64,000 nucleotides of DNA from Halobacterium litoreum. GTDB lineage: Archaea; Halobacteriota; Halobacteria; Halobacteriales; Halobacteriaceae. Positions 25,346-32,616 of this stretch are shown in pieces; position 1 is the stretch's first letter, and every line of letters starts with the position of its first letter. A program made the position numbers and the translations under genes. The notes below the pieces were generated by a model. The model did not search any database and was not told the origin of the DNA. It saw only the letters and a program-made list of their open reading frames with translations. The stretch spans positions 1,736,001 to 1,800,000 of the forward strand of contig NZ_CP089466.1 of assembly GCF_021233415.1 (NCBI RefSeq), in the 5' to 3' direction.

Positions 25346-26169
25346 CGCGGGGTGCCTCCGTCAGTCGCCGCCGGTTGACTCTGCGCGTCCGTCTCCATCC
25401 CCACGTCCTCGGGACGCCCCTCGGGCAGGGCGTCAGCCGTCCAGTCCGGCAGGTCCTCGGGTGAGAGGTCGGTCACTTCGGCTTCGGTCACGCTCTCGGC
25501 TTGCTCGCGGAATTCGTCGGTCACCTCTTGGACCGCCGCTTTGTCGAGGTGTTCGCCGTGCTCGCGAGCGTACGCCATCTCGTTGATCAACCGCGTCTGC
25601 AGGCTGGCGGCGAGGTCGCTAATCGAATCCCGCAAGTACGCCAGCGAGAGGTGTGAGTCCACGAGTTCTTCGTAGGAGCGTTCGGCGTGCTTCCGACTCG
25701 TGTAGAGTTTCACGTCTTCCAACTCCGAGAGGAACACTCCCGACACCGTGAGTTGGCCGTTCTCACCGTATTCGGGCGCCCAGTCGAACTCACGGACGGC
25801 CACCGCGTCCCCGTCGTTGACGCGATACGGCGCCGGACCGTCGACGCGCTTGGCGTCCCAGACTTCCGGCGGGACGAAGTACGTCTTCACCACGTCGTCG
25901 ACGCGATTCACGTGGTGAACCTCCACCCAGTTGCGGGTACGGAGCCAGTGCGCGAACCGCAGCCCGGCGAGCGTCGAGGGCGGCGCCAGCACGAGCCAGC
26001 CGACGAGCAAGTCTCCGACCCACGGCGGGAGGACAGGGATGCCCGGATCGAAGTACCACAACACGAGGCCAGAGGCGACGAGGACGGCCGCGACGAGTAG
26101 TTGGGCTTCCGCGAGCAGGTAGGTCGTGCGGTCGCGCCAGTCCCCGAACGTCGCCGACAGGTCACTCAT
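25342..26169 (-). CDS. ORF7-like pleolipovirus membrane protein
   Basis: The 275-residue protein has two N-terminal TM helices (LLVAAVLVASGLVLWYF and VGDLLVGWLVLAPPSTLAGL). A cytosolic domain of about 160 residues follows (FDWAPEYGENGQLTVSGVFL, then helical SRKHAERSYEELVDSH) with an acidic, Pro-rich tail. Pleolipoviruses conserve such a membrane protein between ORF6 and the NTPase. Its role is unknown. Overlapping ATGA junctions on both sides show a tightly coupled operon. Confidence 0.78.
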   Translation of the reverse strand: MSDLSATFGDWRDRTTYLLAEAQLLVAAVLVASGLVLWYFDPGIPVLPPWVGDLLVGWLVLAPPSTLAGLRFAHWLRTRNWVEVHHVNRVDDVVKTYFVPPEVWDAKRVDGPAPYRVNDGDAVAVREFDWAPEYGENGQLTVSGVFLSELEDVKLYTSRKHAERSYEELVDSHLSLAYLRDSISDLAASLQTRLINEMAYAREHGEHLDKAAVQEVTDEFREQAESVTEAEVTDLSPEDLPDWTADALPEGRPEDVGMETDAQSQPAATDGGTPR

Positions 26170-26702
26170 GGCGAGGCCTCCGTCGGTTCACCGCCCTCGT
26201 TGTACACCACCCAGATGCCCGCTCCCACGAACGAGATGAGGACGATGCTGGCGCCGCCGAGCCAGCCGGTCGTGCCGGATGCGCCCGCGAACGGCGAAGG
26301 GGTTGGCGACCGGATCACTTCCGCGTACAGCACCTCTTGGGTGGCGATCGATACGCCGACGTAGCCGCGTGAAGATTCGGTTACGTCGAAGGTGACGGTG
26401 TGGGTGCCGGCGCCGTCGAGGATCAGCGTCCGCCGATTGATTGTGCCGCCGTCGATGAACCCGCCCGCGTCCGACAGCGTCACCGCTTTCGTCGTGTCCG
26501 TCTCGAAGACCAGCGTCGCCGTCCCCTTCCCGTTGTACGCCGAGGAAACGAGCCGCAAGTCCGAATCAACTTGTTCGCCCTGTTGGGTGCTGTTCTGTTG
26601 GGTCGTGGGCTGTGGGCTGTCGCCGGGTTGGGCCGTCACCGCCGGCGCTCCGCCAGCAACGACGAGCACGACGACTACGCACAGCGTACTGTATCGCGTC
26701 AT
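26166..26702 (-). CDS. ORF6-like secreted, C-terminally anchored pleolipovirus protein
   Basis: The 178-residue protein from the ATG at 26702 has an N-terminal signal peptide (STLCVVVVLVVAGGAPAVTA) and a Gln/Thr-rich spacer. A beta-rich ectodomain follows (RLVSSAYNGKGTATLVFET, TINRRTLILDGAGTHTVTFDV), then a C-terminal TM helix (GWLGGASIVLISFVGAGIWV). It begins 19 bases after the spike stop codon. Position and topology match the conserved ORF6 of pleolipoviruses, probably an assembly or spike partner. Confidence 0.78.
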   Translation of the reverse strand: MTRYSTLCVVVVLVVAGGAPAVTAQPGDSPQPTTQQNSTQQGEQVDSDLRLVSSAYNGKGTATLVFETDTTKAVTLSDAGGFIDGGTINRRTLILDGAGTHTVTFDVTESSRGYVGVSIATQEVLYAEVIRSPTPSPFAGASGTTGWLGGASIVLISFVGAGIWVVYNEGGEPTEASP

Positions 26703-26721
26703 AAAATCGGTGAATAGGGGG

Positions 26722-28194
26722 TTAGTTGTTCGCGAGCAGGAGCGCGCCACCCGCGATCAGGAGCACAGGCAGCCCGATGCCGAGGCCGAGCCCGAGGTTG
26801 AGTCCACCGCTCAGGAAGCCACCGCCACCCGAGTTGCGGAGGCGTTGCTGGCGCGCGTTGATCTGCGCCTGCAACTCGCGTAGTTGTTCTTGCATGGCGA
26901 CGAACTCGGAGGCGTTCGAGACGTTGTACTCTACCTCTCGGTACTCCACCGTCTCGTTGTCTGCGACCTCCGTGCCGTCCGGTCGCGTCACCGCAGAGAG
27001 CGTGAACTGTCCTTCGAGCTTGACGGTGCCGCCCTGCCGGAGCGCGACGAACTGCGAGCCGTTGATCTCGCTGGCGTTGTACGTCGAGCCGACCTGATAC
27101 CCACCCGGCGGCGTGCCATCGGACATCAGCACACCCGAGTACGTCGTGTTCTGATAGGTGACGTTCATGTGGCCGACGTTCGAGAGGTTGTACGGACCAC
27201 TCAACCCCATCGCAGCGAGCGAACGCTGCGTGTATGCGCCATAATCGCCTTCAGGGCTGTACTGACGCATTCCCATGTAGGGGTCGACCATATCCTCTGT
27301 AGATATGTCCCCATTTTGGTAGGCTTCCCACGCAGCGTTCGCGTAGGTACTCATACGGGCGCTGGCCGCCCCTTTCTGATCCAAAATATTCTCCCATTGA
27401 TTGTGGAACCGCCCAGGTTTGACCAGCGTAACGTAACTCTCGGAGACGGCATCAGGCGCAGACGCCCGGACGTGATAGGAGTTTTCGCCGTCGCTTACCG
27501 GGTCAACGTTGTGAATCGGCTTGCCACAGCAGAGGTCTTGCTGTACACGCAGTTGAGTAACCTCTACCGTCTCATTGTTCGCGAGAGTATAGTTACCGTG
27601 AGTATCGCCTTTGTACCGGAATCGCCCGGCACCAGCCGTGTCATGGGCGTAAACGGTGTCGTTAGCCACAGACGAGGTGTTGACGGCACGGGCGTTAGCA
27701 GTAATAGCCACTTCAGCGGCAGTATTCCACTGCGAAATAAGCTGTCGCTGCTTGGTAGCGTAATACTCCTGAATCGCCTCCTGTGCTGCAATCTTCGCCT
27801 CAGCCTCAGTTTTCCCGCCGTTGATGTAACGGACGAACTCGTTCTTCCCATGCATCAACGCGATGCTCTGGGTGTCCTCGAGGTAGTTCCCCATCGACGT
27901 GAGCGCAACGTCGTTGTTCTGAGCCTGCTGACTCGCACTTGAGTAGATCGCGCTAAGCGTCTCGTTCGCATCAGCCTCCTCAAGCGCTTTAGAGGAATCT
28001 GGACACATGTTCGTCCATGCAAGCGTGTGGATGAACACCGGGCCAGCCTTGCACTTTTCCAGCCACGCTTGGGCGCTCGCGTCTTCGACGGGCGACGCCG
28101 ACTGTGGAACCGGCCCGACACCGACCATGACCGAACTGGTGACGAGCACGACGCCAGCGACGAGCGCGAGCGCGGCGCGGAGGTGGCGGTTCAC
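26722..28194 (-). CDS. VP4-like spike glycoprotein
   Basis: The 490-residue protein starts with GTG (28194) overlapping the preceding stop (GTGA). It has a signal peptide (LRAALALVAGVVLVTSS) and a long ectodomain with four clustered cysteines (two near residues 48-64, a CC pair near 220). There are more than ten N-glycosylation sequons (NTS, NDT, NYT, NLS, NVT and others). Near the end are a short coiled coil (EQLRELQAQINARQQRL), a Gly-rich hinge and a C-terminal membrane anchor. This is the architecture of pleolipovirus fusion spikes, which bind the host and drive membrane fusion. Confidence 0.88.
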   Translation of the reverse strand: MNRHLRAALALVAGVVLVTSSVMVGVGPVPQSASPVEDASAQAWLEKCKAGPVFIHTLAWTNMCPDSSKALEEADANETLSAIYSSASQQAQNNDVALTSMGNYLEDTQSIALMHGKNEFVRYINGGKTEAEAKIAAQEAIQEYYATKQRQLISQWNTAAEVAITANARAVNTSSVANDTVYAHDTAGAGRFRYKGDTHGNYTLANNETVEVTQLRVQQDLCCGKPIHNVDPVSDGENSYHVRASAPDAVSESYVTLVKPGRFHNQWENILDQKGAASARMSTYANAAWEAYQNGDISTEDMVDPYMGMRQYSPEGDYGAYTQRSLAAMGLSGPYNLSNVGHMNVTYQNTTYSGVLMSDGTPPGGYQVGSTYNASEINGSQFVALRQGGTVKLEGQFTLSAVTRPDGTEVADNETVEYREVEYNVSNASEFVAMQEQLRELQAQINARQQRLRNSGGGGFLSGGLNLGLGLGIGLPVLLIAGGALLLANN

Positions 28195-28280
28195 ACCACC
28201 ACCCCGACGAGGACGCCGACGAGGGTGGCGAGCGCGCCGAGCGCGTGCATCGCCACGTCCCGAGTAGTGAGTTTCTGCAT
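28191..28280 (-). CDS. 29-residue TM peptide between VP3- and VP4-like genes
   Basis: A 30-codon frame (starting MQKLTTRDVAMHALGALATL and ending with a run of Val/Gly) forms a single hydrophobic helix. It starts 10 bases after the VP3-like stop. Its TGA overlaps the GTG start of the spike, the same coupling used elsewhere in this provirus. Without it the compact operon would have an unexplained 96-base gap. It could be a minor membrane component or a coupling leader. Expression is unproven. Confidence 0.5.
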   Translation of the reverse strand: MQKLTTRDVAMHALGALATLVGVLVGVVV

Positions 28281-28290
28281 GCGTTGTCCC

Positions 28291-28704
28291 TCAGTACCAG
28301 GAGACGACGGTGTACGCGCTACTCAGGAGGACGAACGCGACCAGCCCGACGATGTCGGAGCCGAGCACGAGGTCTTGGATGAACGGCATGAACGCCATGC
28401 CGAGCAGGAGGACGGTGCCGCCGCCGACGGCGACAGACTCCACCTCGTCAAGGTCGTCCCAGCCATCCCCCGCGCGGTTGGTCGCCCACGAGAGGACAAG
28501 CAGGAGCGCGGCGGTGACGAGCGCGATGCTGATGCTGGCACCACTTCCCGAAAACAGCGTTTCGTTGAAGCTGACGCCGAGGATGGTGAACGAGCCGATG
28601 CCGGTGAGGACGACCGCGGCGAGGCCGAAAAACGGCGCGCCGAGCACGTCCTGCATGTCGAAACCTCCCTTCGTGTGGAGGCTGAGAACATCGCTTGTTG
28701 CCAT
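28291..28704 (-). CDS. VP3-like internal membrane protein
   Basis: The 137-residue protein from the ATG at 28704 (MATSDVLSLHTKGGFDMQDV) has four TM helices: FGLAAVVLTGIGSFTILGV, ISIALVTAALLLVLSW, VAVGGGTVLLLGMAFMPF and IVGLVAFVLLSSAYTVV. Size and topology match the VP3-type protein that lines the inside of the pleolipovirus membrane. It heads the virion operon. A TATA-like TGATAAATG lies about 40 bases upstream. Confidence 0.84.
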   Translation of the reverse strand: MATSDVLSLHTKGGFDMQDVLGAPFFGLAAVVLTGIGSFTILGVSFNETLFSGSGASISIALVTAALLLVLSWATNRAGDGWDDLDEVESVAVGGGTVLLLGMAFMPFIQDLVLGSDIVGLVAFVLLSSAYTVVSWY

Positions 28705-28740
28705 GCGCGCGTCGGGATTCCGGGACAGCACACTTTACCC

Positions 28741-28748
28741 ATTTATCA
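28741..28748 (-). promoter_or_regulatory. TATA-like box of the virion operon
   Basis: GATAAATG-type sequence on the minus strand about 37-44 bases before the VP3-like start, within an otherwise GC-rich 451-base gap (28705-29155). It is the only AT-rich word near the right distance. Confidence 0.45.
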
Positions 28749-28782
28749 GGTCTTGGAGGGGTACAGAGTGGGTAGACCGCCG

Positions 28783-28801
28783 GCGCGCCCCGGGGGCGCG
28801 C
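28783..28801. other. Perfect 9-base palindrome in the virion/Rep gap
   Basis: GCGCGCCCCGGGGGCGCGC forms a hairpin with 9-base arms around a single base. It lies just upstream of the virion promoter. It could be part of a rolling-circle origin, an operator or an additional terminator. The sequence does not decide between these. Confidence 0.5.
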
Positions 28802-28856
28802 GGAGGGCAGGGTAAGTATAAGATTCGCGCTCGCTGAACGCTCGCGCGAAAAATAC

Positions 28857-28871
28857 GGGGGCTACGCCCCC
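28857..28871 (-). terminator. Hairpin terminator after the Rep operon
   Basis: GGGGGC-GTA-GCCCCC on the minus strand is followed at once by GTATTTTTCG, a stem plus T-run typical of intrinsic-type termination. It lies 285 bases past the Rep stop codon and before the virion promoter, so it would insulate the two operons. The stem could also serve as a Rep-recognised hairpin. Confidence 0.5.
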
Positions 28872-29155
28872 TACCGCACCGCGACCGCCCCGCGCCGCGA
28901 CCACCGTCGGGAAGTCGGCGAGCACGCCGGCGACGACGGAGGCGGTGGTGACGACGGACAGATAGTCTCATGCGAGAACCCTCTCACTCTCGGTGGTCTG
29001 ACCGCGACTCTCCGCCATCGAGACGCCCGAATTGCAAACACCAGTCGTCGCCAACAGGTTCGATACGCGTCTAAAACATTCGGAAATTGATTATAGGCGA
29101 CGAAAAAGAGAGTGTCGCCACTACCCACCGAGCGAACCCGACCGGTGGAGCGCCG

Positions 29156-30403
29156 TCAGTCCGGCGGGCGCTCCTCGGGTTCCTCGTCGACGCGCTCCCG
29201 CCACGCCGCCCACGTCTCGCGGAGATCGTCGGCGTGCTCGGCGTCAGCCATCCAGTCGTCGTCAGTCAGGAACGCCGGTGCGTTCTTGATGTCGAGCAGC
29301 CGTCCGTCGCAGTTCTCGCGTACCTCGTGTTCCTCCTCGATCTCCACCACGTCGTCGCCCGGCGGCGCACCGTCACCGTGGGCCGCGCCGAGGTTCACCT
29401 TCTCCGCCGGCACTTCGACGGTCTCGGTCACGAGCTTGTCCCGTTCGAGCGTACACGCCACCGAGTCGTACGGCAGACCGAGCGTGTTCACGCCGACCGA
29501 GCGCACGGCGGCATCGGCTTCGCGTTCGATGTGCGGCTCGGCCACGAAGTTGTGAACCTCGCCCCAGTACCCGTACTGGTTACTCCCGTCATCGACGCCG
29601 GTGTGGGACAGGCAGTAGGTCACGACGCGAGCAAGGTCGTGGAGGTCGTAGATGCTCACGTTCGAGTCGTCGCCCTTCGTGATCCGCTCGATGAGCCACC
29701 CGGTCGCGTCCTCTACGGCGCGCGTGACGTGACCACCGTCCACGTTCTTCGAGAGCGCGACGACGTGGAAGTGCGGCGAGTAGGACAACTCCTCGCGCGT
29801 CTCCGCCCACTCCTGACTCTCGCCGTCCGGAAGCAAGTGCTTCCAGAAACCACGGTCGTCGCCATCGACGCCCCGCCACGGGTGGTAGAACCACGCGCCG
29901 GTGTCTACGCCGAGCTCACTCAGCACCTCCTTGATGAGATCGACGGTGCGACCGAGCGCGTCCTCGGAGTCCACCGCGAACCCATCTGGCGGCGACAACA
30001 CGAGGTGGTGGAACTTCCAGCCGTTCCACCCCGGTCGCTTCGACTCCTTCGCGCGGCGGAGGGCTTCCAGCTTCGAGACGACGGCCTTCGCACGACGGCG
30101 GTCGGCACCCTTCCAGCAACGCGGGCACTCCCACGAGTAGCACGTCGAACCGACGTGCGAGACGTGGCCGCAGTCCGCGCAGAACCGGGGCACGTCGTCG
30201 CCACACTCCGCGTCACGGGTGCCGTGTCCCGGGATCGGGAGCGGCGGGAGTGTGTCGGTGAATCGGTCGCCGTCGCCGTTCGTTCGCTCGAAGATGTTGA
30301 TGGCTTTCGACGGGTTCGCCTGCCGCGTTCCGTCGTCGCTCCCGTACGCGATGCCGGACTTGTCAGTCCGGAACGGCGCGCGCTCGGAGTCGCCCGCGCT
30401 CAT
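29156..30403 (-). CDS. rep: HUH-superfamily rolling-circle replication initiator
   Basis: The 415-residue protein has an N-terminal zinc-finger-like cysteine cluster (Cys75, 78, 88, 93, 96) and motif 1 WKFHHLVLSP (about 129-138). The HUH metal motif is SPHFHVVALS (His211, His213), and the catalytic tyrosine lies in VVTYCLSHTG (Tyr263). This matches Rep proteins of small haloarchaeal plasmids and RCR-type pleolipoviruses. It nicks one strand at the origin to start replication. The ATG at 30403 overlaps the preceding gene (ATGA). Longer frames from 31024 are read-through. Confidence 0.9.
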   Translation of the reverse strand: MSAGDSERAPFRTDKSGIAYGSDDGTRQANPSKAINIFERTNGDGDRFTDTLPPLPIPGHGTRDAECGDDVPRFCADCGHVSHVGSTCYSWECPRCWKGADRRRAKAVVSKLEALRRAKESKRPGWNGWKFHHLVLSPPDGFAVDSEDALGRTVDLIKEVLSELGVDTGAWFYHPWRGVDGDDRGFWKHLLPDGESQEWAETREELSYSPHFHVVALSKNVDGGHVTRAVEDATGWLIERITKGDDSNVSIYDLHDLARVVTYCLSHTGVDDGSNQYGYWGEVHNFVAEPHIEREADAAVRSVGVNTLGLPYDSVACTLERDKLVTETVEVPAEKVNLGAAHGDGAPPGDDVVEIEEEHEVRENCDGRLLDIKNAPAFLTDDDWMADAEHADDLRETWAAWRERVDEEPEERPPD

Positions 30404-30672
30404 GGCGCCACCTTCTCGGGAAGACAGCCGCCGCACACGTCGCAGGCTACGCCGTCCTCGATGAGTCGGCTGTACGCGGCGGCACGGCGCTCCTCGTAGT
30501 CGCTGGCGTCGAACACGTCGCCCGCGAACCGGAGCGGAAGCGCGTGCTCGTGGCACGCCTCGCAGACGTACAGCGGCGTCTCTTGGTCGTACCAGACGAT
30601 GGCCTTCGCCTCGCGCGTGCGGTCGCTCTCGGCGCCCTCGAGGCCTGCGTAGTAGTCGCTGGCCGCCGTCAT
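30400..30672 (-). CDS. Small zinc-binding protein of the Rep operon
   Basis: The 90-residue protein (MTAASDYYAGLEGAESDRTR) has two metal-binding-like cysteine groups: YVCEACHEHALPL and, near the C-terminus, VACDVCGGCLPEK. It is helical between them. ATGA overlaps at both ends couple it to the nuclease-like gene upstream and rep downstream. It probably assists replication or regulation. No family name can be given. Confidence 0.75.
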   Translation of the reverse strand: MTAASDYYAGLEGAESDRTREAKAIVWYDQETPLYVCEACHEHALPLRFAGDVFDASDYEERRAAAYSRLIEDGVACDVCGGCLPEKVAP

Positions 30673-31142
30673 CCTTCCACCTCCGTCGGGTCGAAGAGGT
30701 TGCTCCACGCGAGTTGCCGGTAGCCGGCCTCGGCGCGGTCGCCGTCGACGCTCGTCCACCCGTCGGGAAGCAGACCGTCGACGACAGACGCGGGTACCAC
30801 AAGCATCGCGAGCACGTGCTCGGTACGCGGTTGGTAGACCGCGAACAGGTAGGACGCACCCTCGCGGACAAGTCGCTCGTGCTGGCGCTGGCGGATGAAG
30901 TACCGCCCACGGTCGCCTGAGTTGAGGCGGCGCTGGGCGGCCTTGATCTCCACCGGCGTGTCGCGTTCAAGCACGACGACGCCCACGAACGGGAGCCGGT
31001 CGCTCGGTTCGAGCAGGCCGTCAACGCGGGCGTCGTGCCACTCGGCGGTGTTGTCGCCCACGTGCCGGAGCGCCGGCACCTGCTGGATGACTTCGGCCTC
31101 GATCGCCTCGCCCGCCGCCTTCGATGTGCGGGCGCGGCTCAC
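30669..31142 (-). CDS. PD-(D/E)xK nuclease-like protein (second of two)
   Basis: The 157-residue protein from the GTG at 31142 (overlapping the preceding stop as GTGA) starts MSRARTSKAAGEAIEAEVIQQ. It contains VVVLERDTPVEIKAAQRRL with Asp61, Glu65 and Lys67 in nuclease-core spacing, then SYLFAVYQPRTEHVLAMLVVP. The layout parallels the protein encoded at 23593. Location directly ahead of the zinc protein and Rep suggests a function in replication or resolution of the viral genome. Confidence 0.7.
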   Translation of the reverse strand: MSRARTSKAAGEAIEAEVIQQVPALRHVGDNTAEWHDARVDGLLEPSDRLPFVGVVVLERDTPVEIKAAQRRLNSGDRGRYFIRQRQHERLVREGASYLFAVYQPRTEHVLAMLVVPASVVDGLLPDGWTSVDGDRAEAGYRQLAWSNLFDPTEVEG

Positions 31143-31414
31143 GGCCACCACCCCGCGTGCCGGATGGCGCGACGAATCGCGTGCTTCGCGTCGGGCGCGT
31201 AGATCGCCGTCCGAATCTTGCCGTCACGAACGACGAGCACGCACCGACTCGCCGGGTCGTAGCGCGCCTCCTCGCCGCGAAGCCAATCGCGGCCCGGAAT
31301 CTCGTGGCCCTCGTGCCACGCCGTCTCCACGGTGCGGCCCGCCGCGTCCGACCGGAACAGGAACCGTTCGCGGGCGTGGCCGGAGACGGTCGGCAGTTCG
31401 GTGGCTTCAGTCAC
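31139..31414 (-). CDS. Hypothetical protein of the Rep operon
   Basis: The 91-residue protein from the GTG at 31414 contains ERFLFRSDAAGRTVETAWHEGHEIPGRDW and RCVLVVRDGKIRTAIYAPDAKHAIRRAIRH, a small alpha/beta domain with a basic C-terminus. No motif is recognised. The start is chosen by overlap with the upstream stop (31407-31409) and by the GTGA link to the next gene. The upstream in-frame extension is low-complexity Thr/Arg and clearly a shadow. Confidence 0.66.
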   Translation of the reverse strand: MTEATELPTVSGHARERFLFRSDAAGRTVETAWHEGHEIPGRDWLRGEEARYDPASRCVLVVRDGKIRTAIYAPDAKHAIRRAIRHAGWWP

Positions 31415-31619
31415 CGACACCACCCGCGAACAGCGGTTCGTCGTGGTCGGGTGCGGTCTCACCGAGCGGTGACAGACCGAAGTCCTCGGGCGCGTGGTCC
31501 GCGATGTGGTGGTGGCGGTCCTCGTCGCGGTCGAAGTCGTAGCCACAGGCCGGACAGATTTCGAGGTGGACGCGCTCGCGGCTCCGCGTGTAGACCGCGA
31601 CTCGGAGGTAGCGGCTCAC
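31407..31619 (-). CDS. C2H2-like zinc-finger protein, first gene of the Rep operon
   Basis: About 70 residues: MSRYLRVAVYTRSRERVHLEI, then CPACGYDFDRDEDRHHHIADH, a Cys-x2-Cys followed by a His cluster in C2H2 spacing, then an acidic tail. Small C2H2 proteins of this kind are common in haloviruses and plasmids. GTGs at 31619 and 31628 are both possible starts. I prefer 31619. It is probably DNA-binding and may regulate the operon it leads. Confidence 0.68.
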   Translation of the reverse strand: MSRYLRVAVYTRSRERVHLEICPACGYDFDRDEDRHHHIADHAPEDFGLSPLGETAPDHDEPLFAGGVGD

Positions 31620-31723
31620 GCCGACCACCCCGTGAGAACCGAGTTGGCGCGCGTTACTCGGAGACGGCGAGAGGCCGCGACACGGTTCGTGTTGGTATCC
31701 GGTTCAGACGGGGGTTGCAGAAA

Positions 31724-31737
31724 ACGGATATTTCCGT
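31724..31737. promoter_or_regulatory. ACGGA-TATT-TCCGT inverted repeat upstream of the Rep operon
   Basis: A 5-base perfect inverted repeat around an AT-rich centre lies about 105 bases before the first gene of the Rep operon and 67 bases from the attachment core. The central GGAAATATCC may double as the promoter element. The 31620-31803 gap holds no gene. Confidence 0.4.
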
Positions 31738-31803
31738 ATTTGTGGGCGGTACAGACGCATAGAAGCCGCTTCTGAGTAGGACGCCGTTCGGGTGAAAAGC
31801 GAG

Positions 31804-31817
31804 TGGGCGCTGCAGGA
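31804..31817. other. Attachment core repeat at the tRNA-Arg 3' end
   Basis: TGGGCGCTGCAGGA is identical to 17550-17563. On the minus strand it covers the discriminator base, the 3' acceptor strand, the 3' strand of the T stem and one T-loop base. Insertion therefore leaves the tRNA gene intact. Confidence 0.88.
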
Positions 31818-31878
31818 TTTGAACCCGCGGCATCTTGGTCCGAAGCCAAGTGCTCTGTCCAAGCTGAGCTAAGCGCCC
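31804..31878 (-). tRNA. tRNA-Arg (anticodon TCG)
   Basis: The 75-base minus-strand gene folds into a complete cloverleaf: acceptor GGGCGCT/AGCGCCC, D stem GCTC/GAGC, anticodon stem CTTGG/CCAAG with loop CTTCGGA (anticodon TCG), T stem GCGGG/CCTGC with TTCAAAT loop, and discriminator A. No CCA is encoded. It reads arginine CGA (and possibly CGG) codons. It is the insertion target of the provirus. Confidence 0.97.
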
Positions 31879-31929
31879 TGTACCACTTCGTACACGGAGG
31901 GTAGTTTTAAACGTCGTGGTTCGGCGGCG

Positions 31930-32616
31930 TCAGTCGCGGACGGCGAGCAGCGCCGCGGCGGCGAGCGCTGCGAGCGCGGCGAGGGCGCCGAATCCGGGGA
32001 CGGGGAGAGACGTTCCGCCGGATTCGGTCGTCGTGGATTGAGTCGTCGCGTCGCCGGGGCCGTCGGTGATTACGAGCGGGAGGCGCATCCCCTTCTGTTC
32101 GTGCTGGGGAAGCGAGCAGTGACCCTGGTACTCGCCGGACTGGGCGGGCGTGACGAACGTGCCGGTGACGCGGCCGCGGTCGGCGACTTCGATGGTGAAC
32201 ATCCCCATCGGGTAGGTGTCGGACGGGAGGCCGTGGGCCATCCACTGATGGCGGACGTCGTCGTGGTTGACGAGCGTGACGACGAGGCGCGTGCAGGGGG
32301 ACGCGGTGAGCGTGTCGACGTCGTAGCCGAAGGCTTCGCCGGGGTCGGCGTACTCGCTGCCGGCGTGGATGGTGACGTGGCGTTCGCCCCGGATTTCGGC
32401 GCAGCCGCCGGGCGCGGTGTCGGTGTTGGCGTTGACCACGCTGCCGTTCTCGACGAGCGTGGTCTCGGGGGTTGCGTCGCCGTCGGGCGTCGGATGGGCG
32501 AATCCGCTGCTGTCGCCGGACGCGACGCTGGCGTCCGTGAGCGCGGTGGCCCCGACAACCGAGGCGAGCGCGAGGACGAGGACGGCGACGGCGGCACCGG
32601 CGTGGCGGAGCGTCAT
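31930..32616 (-). CDS. Cupredoxin-domain surface protein with PGF-CTERM anchor
   Basis: The 228-residue protein has a signal peptide (GAAVAVLVLALASVVGATAL) and a cupredoxin-like domain. It ends with VPGFGALAALAALAAAALLAVRD, a PGF-CTERM sorting signal normally processed by archaeosortase A. Type 1 copper ligands are visible: His in VNHDDVRHQW, then GHCSLPQHEQKGM (Cys, His, Met). It probably shuttles electrons at the cell surface. It is the third gene of a copper operon: ATGA overlap with the preceding anchored protein and multicopper oxidase further upstream. Confidence 0.85.
   Translation of the reverse strand: MTLRHAGAAVAVLVLALASVVGATALTDASVASGDSSGFAHPTPDGDATPETTLVENGSVVNANTDTAPGGCAEIRGERHVTIHAGSEYADPGEAFGYDVDTLTASPCTRLVVTLVNHDDVRHQWMAHGLPSDTYPMGMFTIEVADRGRVTGTFVTPAQSGEYQGHCSLPQHEQKGMRLPLVITDGPGDATTQSTTTESGGTSLPVPGFGALAALAALAAAALLAVRD

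Larger units (their letters stand above)
17550..31817. mobile_element. Integrated pleolipovirus-like provirus, 14.25 kb unit, in tRNA-Arg(TCG)
   Basis: The element is bounded by a 14-base perfect direct repeat, TGGGCGCTGCAGGA, at 17550-17563 and 31804-31817. The right copy is the 3' end of tRNA-Arg. Excision would give a 14,254-bp circle. The content is modular: integrase and zinc-ribbon accessory, divergent repressor-like gene, AT-rich cargo, VP3/VP4/ORF6/ORF7/VP8-like virion genes, then a HUH Rep operon. Gene order of the virion block follows characterised pleolipoviruses, and the integrase arrangement resembles temperate virus SNJ2. All core genes look intact, so it may be inducible. Confidence 0.88.

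Noticed and set aside
28735-29128. Short frames in the Rep/virion gap
   Set aside because: Rich in Arg/Ser/Pro with no start signal, and they cross the hairpins. The gap is better explained as regulatory or origin DNA.
29156-31024. 622-codon reading of the Rep frame
   Set aside because: The first 207 codons overlap two coupled upstream genes and are Arg/Ser-rich. The Rep start at 30403 with its ATGA overlap is far better supported.
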